From: Caldifarciminota bacterium
GTDB taxonomy: Bacteria; Hydrothermota; Hydrothermia; S141-80
Reading direction: 5' to 3'
Assembly: GCA_027053375.1 (NCBI GenBank)
Contig: JALUJC010000361.1
Location: 1 to 6,465, forward strand
DNA length: 6,465 bases
This document shows positions 6,416 to 6,465 of this stretch, one piece after another. The notes under the pieces are model-generated. The model was not told where the DNA came from. It worked only from the letters and a program-made list of their open reading frames with translations, and ran no database searches. Numbering within the stretch: the stretch's first letter is position 1; every line of letters begins with the position of its first letter. A program made the translations under genes and the position numbers.

Positions 6416-6465
6416 ATGAAATGCCGAATCTGCGGGAAAAATGCGCAGGTCCACCTCCGGCAGCA
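6416..6465 (+). CDS. N-terminus of a probable TtuA-like tRNA 2-thiolation protein, cut by window end
   Basis: Sixteen codons are visible: MKCRICGKNAQVHLRQ. The CxxC pair (Cys3, Cys6) followed by GKNAQVHLR resembles the N-terminal zinc-binding motif of TtuA from Thermus (MVCKVCGQKAQVEMR, from memory). TtuA, an ATP-pyrophosphatase family enzyme, adds sulfur to 5-methyluridine 54 in tRNA and makes tRNA more heat-stable. Related archaeal and bacterial NcsA/TtcA-type proteins with the same N-terminal zinc motif cannot be excluded. The start is supported by the -10-like box nine bases upstream. The PP-loop (SGGKDS) that would settle the identity lies beyond the window. Confidence 0.55.
   Translation, partial: MKCRICGKNAQVHLRQ

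Noticed and set aside
4273..6417. Minus-strand open frame of 714 residues opposite the M23 gene and the non-coding gap
   Set aside because: The translation is rich in Pro/Arg/Gly/His with no domain pattern, while the opposite strand carries a clear M23 domain. It has no supporting start signal.
1..6465. CRISPR array, insertion sequence or prophage
   Set aside because: No regularly spaced repeats, transposase motifs, terminal inverted repeats or phage genes were seen.

Overview
The window looks like a bacterial chromosome segment from a Gram-negative (diderm), probably thermophilic lineage. No taxon can be fixed from the sequence alone. The sequence is moderately GC-rich and densely packed. 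The hints for diderm and thermophile are: (i) a secreted LytM/M23 peptidase of the kind common in the Bacteroidetes/FCB group and related candidate phyla, with a long C-terminal beta-sandwich region; (ii) a partial secreted protein that joins a ComEA-like helix-hairpin-helix segment to a probable outer-membrane beta-barrel; (iii) a gene start at the right edge that resembles TtuA, the tRNA 2-thiolation enzyme known from thermophiles.

Layout. Bases 1-4152 form one minus-strand transcription unit, read right to left: thrS (threonyl-tRNA synthetase), infC (IF3), rpmI (ribosomal protein bL35), an unrecognised coiled-coil protein with a C-terminal membrane anchor, and the HhH/beta-barrel protein that runs off the left edge. 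The genes overlap or are at most 37 bases apart. The usual rplT (bL20) gene is missing after rpmI; the coiled-coil gene takes its place. Bases 4153-4248 are a short divergent promoter region. Bases 4249-5925 encode the M23 peptidase on the plus strand. Bases 5926-6415 are a roughly 490-base stretch with no convincing gene but with inverted and direct repeats. The TtuA-like gene starts at 6416 and leaves the window after 16 codons.

How the genes work together. thrS-infC-rpmI is the classical translation cluster. The two genes after it look like envelope proteins co-transcribed with the translation genes by proximity. The M23 peptidase is a cell-wall enzyme divergent from thrS.

The expression signals show a pattern. 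The three genes that appear to begin transcripts (thrS, the M23 gene, the TtuA-like gene) have no Shine-Dalgarno sequence and have a -10-like box very close to the start codon, as expected for leaderless or near-leaderless mRNAs. Three internal operon genes (infC, rpmI, coiled-coil gene) have clear Shine-Dalgarno sequences. The one upstream of infC is placed for an ATC start codon, not for the nearest conventional codon (TTG). No mobile element, CRISPR array, rRNA or tRNA was seen. I did not find an obviously new multi-gene system; the most interesting points are the infC start, the missing rplT, the HhH/barrel gene that has no ATG/GTG start, and the structured non-coding stretch.
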